Shown here: positions 57,920 through 64,000 of the stretch, one piece after another | How positions within the stretch are numbered: the first letter of the stretch is position 1 | Layout: every line of letters starts with the position of its first letter | NCBI GenBank assembly: GCA_020726505.1 | Contig: JAHLEZ010000016.1 | Span: 1,674,001 to 1,738,000 of the forward strand | Direction: 5' to 3' | From: Leptodontidium sp. MPI-SDFR-AT-0119 | Taxonomy: Eukaryota > Ascomycota > Leotiomycetes > Helotiales > Leptodontidiaceae | Length of the DNA: 64,000 nt | Position numbers and translations under genes: made by a program | The notes under the pieces: generated by a model | What the model saw: only the letters and a program-made list of their open reading frames with translations | Databases searched by the model: none | What the model was told of the DNA's origin: nothing

Positions 57920-58031
57920 ATTTGTAAAGGATAGCCATTAAATCAATGAGGGAGGCAGTGGTTCTGGTAACTTCGATGAGTCTCACCGCCCGGCAAGGGT
58001 GGACGAGACCTACTGTCTACCCCCTTACGTA

Positions 58032-58103
58032 CACTTCGCAGATACTTAGACGGAGAGAAGAGGGCAGAGTCAACGCTGTATGGTTACCAAAAGAGTGTGT
58101 AAT
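58032..58103 (+). repeat. 72-bp sequence shared with 34591-34662
   Basis: Directly follows the TA at the right end of the mariner element. It matches the sequence right of the MITE at 34432-34588 at 71 of 72 positions. Confidence 0.85.
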
Positions 58104-58309
58104 GTATATCAAGATAAAACCTTCCAGAGGTTACAGATAGCTCAACTTGGAGCTAACGGTCAGCGACTTCGAAGACACAGGTCGAATTAATTACATGTTC
58201 CTTTCTCACTCTGTCTACAGAAGTGCTCTATATCTAACTACCAACCGAGATCATACCCGAACCAAAAGGAGAGAAAAGGGCAACGCATGATTCGTCTCTG
58301 CTATCTATA
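58104..58309. other. 3' flank of the PKS gene
   Basis: This short region presumably holds the polyketide synthase 3' UTR. No gene is seen. Confidence 0.45.
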
Positions 58310-61300
58310 CTATCCTCCAACCAGAAAATCCGTCACAATTTGACCCATTTCCTTCATCTTCGGCCCCGGATCCATGAGACTGAAATGGTTGACCTCATCC
58401 AGTACTCTTACACTCAATTTTTCCTGCCCCAACACGCTGGCCCATCCATGCGCCGAGAAGTCGGTGCGGTTGTTCAACAGCCACAGCATCTCGCGTGGAT
58501 CATCTGGATGCGTCTCCATCGTCGGCCCATCCGGATCCTTGCAGACCCCATCGCGCGCATATACTATCAAAGAGGCTGGAATCTCGAAAAGAGGCTCAGG
58601 ATCGTAGGCGTCCAAGATGCGAAGGAATGCGTCGAAATGGGCACGCAGCCACTCCGGTGTTTTGGCCTTGCCATCGCCGAATATGCCCAGCGAGTCAAAA
58701 AAATCATACATCTTCTCCGGGGGGTTCTGTAGGCCGATCGGGTTGGGCGAGTCGAGGAGGACCAGCTTGCCGACCCTGATTGCTTCGGGTTGCTGTTTCA
58801 GCTGCCGTGCTGCTTCCAATGCGAGAATACCGCCAGCTGACCAACCTCCCAAGGCCACGAAAGGGACATGATCAGAGAGCGGCTGTATAAGTCTTCGCAC
58901 CTCAGACACATATCTAGAGATCATTGTAGACATGGTTACCCCTGTGCGAGTCATCTCGGCTCCAATCTTACGCCAGGGACAGTTCAGTCCATAAACGGCA
59001 ACGCTCCTGGTGTTGATGGCTCGGGCCAATGTAGCATAGGATGAAGCCGAGCCTGATCCGTCGGGGAAGAGGAAGAAAATCAGCCGAGCTGCTTGCGGCG
59101 AGCCAGAGAGCAAAATGGATGTCGCCTGCGGGAGTGAAGAATCCGCGAAGGACTGGTTCCGAGATTCCTCTGGCAAAATCTGATGGGTCGATAAGTCCGA
59201 CGAGCACGGAATGTTGACATCCCTTAATGAGGAGTCTGCTGCCACAGTAGACCTATTGAATGGCTGGCCGACCTGCTTCGGGTTGGACAGGTCCAAGCCA
59301 AGTGCCTTGAGTAGTGCCTCTTCAATGTCCTGTAGAGTCTCGAATTCTGAGAACATACTTCCAGGAATGTCCACATCCATGGTCTCCTGTAGCTTTCCGC
59401 TGATAGACAGGCCGAGTAACGAATCGATACCAATGTCGGCGAGACATGTTGACACCTTCAATTCGTCGATGGCCACACGCGTTTCCTCGGCAATGATTTG
59501 CCTTAGAATGAGCGCAGCACTAGAGCGTCCAGATGATGATTGACCTTGTTGTGTTGCACCCTGGTACGCTGATGTAGCACTGCTGGTGAACTGCGTCTCC
59601 TGAGACTCCTGGTCACTACTGCTTTCGGAACTAGAGCACGCGGAGGACACGCCGTCAGACTCTCCTTTAACAACCCAGACCTTTAGGTCCCCAAGAGTTG
59701 ATCCATCGGCAAACAGAGAGGGAGGGAATTCCAATCCGAGTTCGTCGTGTATTTTTGAAGTGATTGTTATCGAGAGCAGGGAATCGATCCCCAATTCAGC
59801 AAGCTCGTTCTCGACCCCGAGCTCGGACGGATTCAACCCAACTTCCTGACCGATGATGGCCAGTACGCGACCAAAGGCCATAGAAGAAGGATTTGAAGTA
59901 AACTTGGTCTTTACCGACTGTGGTGCTGGGACTGGCAACTGAGAATTGTGTTTCGGTGGCTGAGAGTTGTTGACAGGTTTCGTGTCGGTGGACCTGGATT
60001 TACTCGGGAGGAGATGGTCTAGAACTTGACGTGGGACACCTTGGAACTACAGAATTCAGTCAACATAGCGTTGCCACGAGGATCTTGGCCGGTGAGCTGA
60101 ACTTACTGTGACGCCTTCAAAGATGGCCACGATACGTCCTTGCTCCAGAATATACGTATCACCCACATAAGTTGTCTTCTCAACCAACTGCATGCGGTTA
60201 TACGCATGGTAGGTCTTACCTGCTTGAAATGGTTCGGCAATCCGCATTCTCTCCCACCCATGGTTGATGAATACCTGCGTCCGACTGTCAACGTTGTCAT
60301 TGACGTTCATGATGAAACCGGCAATGTGACCCAGACTATCTATCCACTTGGGGTTCAGATGGAAGCCTTCCTGTCCAACCAGGAACTTCACTGTGGCAAC
60401 AGCTTCCAGACGTTTGCTGTCTAGTATAACCTCCGCCATGCCCTGGTAATCTCTGCTGTACTGAACCAAGGTGCTAAAAAGCTTGTACGCCATTCCACGC
60501 TTGATTAAGTGGCTGTTGTTATTTGGTTCGTCAACATGGATGCTCTGATGTAATGCATCAACCCGTGCTGTGATGAGGTGGGCATTGCGCTTCCACTCGT
60601 TGGCCCAGCGCTGTTGGGGCGTTACACGTACTTCGAGCTTTGCATGCGAGGTGGTGCGCTTGCCATTGCCGTCAACACTGAAAATGGTCATGAAAATAAG
60701 ACTGGAAGACCATTCTGCCGTGGCCGAGACACGGAAACGATGCGTGGTTTCGGTGAGCCGAGCGATGAGCGGGTTCTCAGCCTTGACATTATTCACTTCG
60801 AGGCCGGTGGTAGCAGAGGGCGGGTTGGGCCCACGGATCAGCATATAATTTGCCAAGGTCAGGGCAAGGTCTGCATACATCGACTGTGGTTGTAATTACG
60901 AATTAGCAATCAGTTCGGTGTTATTAGATGCCACGTTCTCCGCTTCTGCGTCGAGGTAATCTTTGCTGAGGCCCTTGATCGGCCTGGGTTGGACTTACTG
61001 ATGGACATAGAGCAGCACCATTCACTAAATGACCTTGTAGGACCGGTAGCAGCCTGTCGTCAAATATGTCGGACTCCACGACAAGCGTGGATTCATCCGC
61101 GCCGTGGGACTCCTCGACTATCTGCTGCGCACAAGGTGAAATATACTTGGGCATAACGGCCTCCTTGACAGCAGGCTGTTTAATGAACCCACCTCCCTTG
61201 GTGAGACAAAAATCATTGCGGTAGTCAATCCAGTAATTCTTCAGATCCCATGCATACATGGGAAGCTCTAGGACCCGATGCGAGACCGGAAAGTCACGAT

Positions 61301-64000
61301 GATACTCATTCCAGTTGACCTCGACTCCAGCCAGATACAGCACCTCGATGGTCGCTGAGATCGTTTTATAGGCTTCAACATTCTGTCGGAGGGTTGTCGC
61401 TGTCTTTACGTGCGAGCCAAGTGTGCCCTTGACCATACCGGTGCAGATGGGATGCGGCCCAATCTCAAGCCAGATAGTGCGTTCGGCGGCGCCTAAAACA
61501 AAACCACCATCCTCTGCCTGAGCGGTAGCAAAAGCTTCATGTGCCCCTTTGAAGTCTACCGTGCCTCTGCACGCGGCAGTCAGATACGACGCGTTGAGTG
61601 TGTGTTCGTCACCTGCTGGCACGAGCTTGGCTAGCAATGGCGACAGGAAGGGAACCACAGGAGGGTGGTAAACAACGCCTTGCCCCGCCGCCCTCTCGAA
61701 CTCAGAGAGGATGGGGTCAACCTGGGCCGAGTGGAACGCAAATGGGATATTCAGCCGGACGGTCTCAATGCCCATGTCCACGGCTGCGCCGGAGATCTGG
61801 GAAATCTTGTCAACAGGCCCAGAAATAACATATCCAGACGGTTGATTAGCACACGCCAACTCACAGACCTCGCCCTCGGAACCTTGGTGGATAAGCTTCT
61901 CTGCAATATCCAGCGACCCCTTGATAGCGAGCATGGCATGCGTACCGGCCCTGCAGCGCGCCTCCAGAAGTGTTGCCCGAGTTCCTACGAGATAGATCAC
62001 ATCTGCTATGCTGAGGACTCCAGCTGCGTGCAGAGCCGCATACTCACCCAAGCTATGGCCAACTGAGGTGGAAGGTTAGCGAATCACTTCCTAGTCAGGA
62101 TACTGGGAGTAGGTCTTGCTGAGTTTCAAAGGTTTCGTCTCGAAACCTTATGGACAATTCGCAAGCTAGAATGTCACAAGCGCTATGGAGCGTTTCAAAA
62201 CAAAGAACAAAGAAACTCGAGGATAACCTACCTACGGCAGCGGGTACTACACCCCAGCTCATCCAGAGCTCAGTCAACGCAATTTGAACACACACCAGCG
62301 CGAGATGCGAGACGATCGCATTAGCGGAGCGGAGGTCGGCAGCGGTGGTTGACCCATCGATGAGGCCCAGAAACGTCGGGAAGCCCTGGATCTCAGCAAG
62401 GCGATTAAGCCGAACGATACTTGCGCGGAACGTGGTATTGGTAACAAGGAGCGATTTTCCCAGCTCGGCGTAAAGGACTCCCTGGCCGGAAAACATGAAG
62501 ACCACCTGCGGCTTCTTTTTCCTAGCAGTGGGGACCGGTTTCAGACTGGCCAATGATGCCTGAATCTCACCCGCACGAATTTTGAGAACTGAGATAACTG
62601 ACGCTATGTCCGGCCCAGAAACTATGACTCGATAGTTGTGGTGCATGCGGCGGGCTGTGGTTGTGTATGACAGAGCAGAAAGCGAGACGGAACGATCCTT
62701 CGTTTCGAGAAAGGAGACAAGTGAGTTAGTATTGGCAAGGAGGGACTTGGGCGACTTTGCTGTCACGGTGACAATTTGAACCGGGCGGGAGTCTTTTATC
62801 ATTGGCAGCGGCGCAGATGCCGGTGCATCCTCTAGCAGGATCGCTGTGTTCCCTCCAGCAGCACTGAAGTTATTCAAGAAGGCCGCCCTCTTGCCGGAGA
62901 CAGCGTCCTGACGCCGCCACGGGGTCGACTCTAGAGGAATGAAGACGCCGCGCCGTGCAAGATCCAATGGGTAGTTGTGGTTGATGCTGGTCTTGATACC
63001 ACAGTGGCGCGGGATCTCGCTGTACTTCATCATCATGAGCACCTTGATCAGCGAACAAACGCCCGACGCCGACTCTGCGTGGCCAATGCTCGCCTTGGCC
63101 GAACCAATATGAAGGGGTCGAGCCGGTTGCACGTTTGTCCTCGTGTAATCTGGCCCGAAAACCGCCAGCACTGACTTCATCTCAACGGCGTCCCCGGCCT
63201 GCGTACCGGTGCCGTGCATCTCGATGTAGCTGACGTCCAACGGGTCAACATCGGCATACCGTGTGATACGCTTGAATACACTGGTCTGGTCAGCCTCGTG
63301 AGGACGCGTAATACTGTCCGTTTGCCCGCAGTGGTTCGTGTTAGTGCCAGCAATGACACCAAAGATCGGGTCGCTGTCGGCTTCAGCGTCCTCTAGGCGC
63401 TTGAGAATTACTGTGCCTACTGCATCAGAGCGGCAGTAGCCGTTGGCTTGATCGTCAAAGGCATTGCAATTGCCTAATAGAAGGGACTGTTAGTCGTAGA
63501 ACTCCCTTGTAAGTCCATCGAGAGAGGTCTCCGCCTATAAAGGGTAGACGTACCAGTTGTTGACAAAAAGTGGCCACGGTCCAAGCCCGCAAAATTGTCT
63601 GGGTTAGTGAGAATATTAGTACCGCCAGCAATAGTAGTATCACACTCGCCCCTCCATAGATAGCCACAGGCAGCTTGAATAGCCGCGAAGCTTGAGGAGC
63701 ACGCAGTGTCGATGCTTAGACTAGGGCCGGAAAAGCGAAAGAAGTAGCTAATACGACCAGGCACAAAAGCTCGATTGCCACCAGGGATAAAATAGGTACC
63801 AACATCCTGCCCACTATTCACTTCCCTCCAGTCATCACTGGTAGTGCCAAAGAACACTCCTATTCTATCCTGCTGAGTGCTAGGGGTTCGGTTGCGCACC
63901 ATACCAGCCATTTCCATAGCCTCGTAAGTCGTCGTGATAGCCAGTCGCTGCGCTGGATCTGTGTTCTCAGCCTCTCGCGGGGACATATTGAAAAAGCTTG
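58310..64000 (-). CDS. Non-reducing iterative type I polyketide synthase (KS-AT-PT-ACP-ACP-TE), 5' end beyond window
   Basis: Builds an aromatic polyketide from malonyl units without reduction and releases it by its thioesterase. Exons: 64000-63554, 63473-62232, 62062-60999, 60883-60107, 60046-58310; all junctions keep frame with GT-AG introns. KS: DTACSSS (Cys codon 63699-63701), [35 protein letters not shown] (Ser 62052-62054). Product template: [12 protein letters not shown] (His 61029-61031) and [11 protein letters not shown] (Asp 60338-60340). Two carrier domains carry ELGIDSLLS (Ser 59780-59782) and DIGIDSLLG (Ser 59420-59422). [24 protein letters not shown] (Ser 58838-58840), [20 protein letters not shown]. 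The N-terminal SAT domain and the start of KS lie outside. Tandem ACPs with a Claisen-type TE resemble the wA/PksP/melanin-type group, which makes naphthopyrones or tetrahydroxynaphthalene; the product here is inferred only to class. No stop or RIP damage is seen in the visible 5.3 kb of coding sequence. Confidence 0.92.

Larger units (their letters stand above)
55879..58029 (-). mobile_element. Tc1/mariner element, inactive, carrying a nested hAT derivative
   Basis: Inverted ends of about 30 bases (left CGTAAGGGGGGTGGACAGTG; right inverse CGTAAGGGGGTAGACAGTAG) are flanked by TA at 55877-55878 and 58030-58031. Subtracting the 944-bp nested element and one copy of its 8-bp duplication leaves about 1.2 kb, the usual mariner size. 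Transposase pieces are on the minus strand. A 22-base poly-C run (55907-55928) lies just inside the left end. Confidence 0.85.

Noticed and set aside
63214..63396. Plus-strand short frames inside the PKS
   Set aside because: Antisense of conserved KS codons.

Overview
This window looks like a gene-poor, transposon-rich (accessory or subtelomeric) part of a filamentous ascomycete genome. The evidence is short GT-AG introns of 45-170 nt, a LaeA-like methyltransferase, a HET-domain gene, a non-reducing iterative polyketide synthase, and extensive C-to-T / G-to-A damage of the kind left by repeat-induced point mutation (RIP). RIP shows as AT-rich stretches with stop codons in every frame, and as transition-only differences between the two LTRs of one retrotransposon.

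Layout, left to right. 0-6.5 kb: relic of a pogo-like transposase, then a host gene for a small secreted or membrane protein split by a 3.1 kb hAT transposon with a perfect 8-bp target-site duplication (TSD). 7-11.4 kb: a 27-bp perfect inverted repeat, an intact nine-exon LaeA-like methyltransferase, a broken Myb-like gene and a 5'-truncated MFS transporter pseudogene. 11.5-21.8 kb: a fungal transcription-factor pseudogene interrupted by a pogo element, a 605-bp non-autonomous hAT, and a RIP-degraded hAT relic with an 18-bp minisatellite. 21.9-23.7 kb: an intact multi-pass membrane protein gene. 24.8-26.8 kb: a LINE-like fragment and a truncated gypsy retrotransposon. 27-34.2 kb: a 41-nt poly-G tract and pseudogenes of a dihydroxybenzoate-decarboxylase-type amidohydrolase and of a pectin lyase, with two small unrecognised genes. 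34.4-46.1 kb: a mariner-type MITE, AT-rich relics, and a complete RIP-damaged 6.6 kb Ty3/gypsy element with chromodomain, sitting beside or inside another hAT relic. 46.9-49.2 kb: a HET-domain gene with one frameshift. 49.3-52.8 kb: a sedolisin peptidase pseudogene interrupted by a structurally intact 3.0 kb hAT with an 806-residue open transposase. 53.5-55.5 kb: an intact TPR-SET protein. 55.9-58.0 kb: a dead Tc1/mariner element carrying a deletion derivative of that hAT. 58.3-64 kb: the 3' part of a non-reducing PKS (KS-AT-PT-ACP-ACP-TE) running off the right edge.

Genes that appear functional are the methyltransferase, the membrane protein, the SET protein, the PKS and probably the hAT transposase. 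The HET gene needs only one base to be restored to frame. Most other host genes are broken, and nearly all their nonsense codons are single C:G-to-T:A changes from the family residue. Insertion order can be read from TSDs and nesting. The intact hAT has escaped RIP and is the best candidate for a recently active element. I found no tRNA, rRNA, CRISPR array or bacterial-type operon, and no clearly new biochemical system. The most interesting signals are the apparently intact hAT with its nested deletion derivative, RIP-type decay of host genes, and an unexplained 72-bp repeat shared by the flanks of two mariner-family elements.
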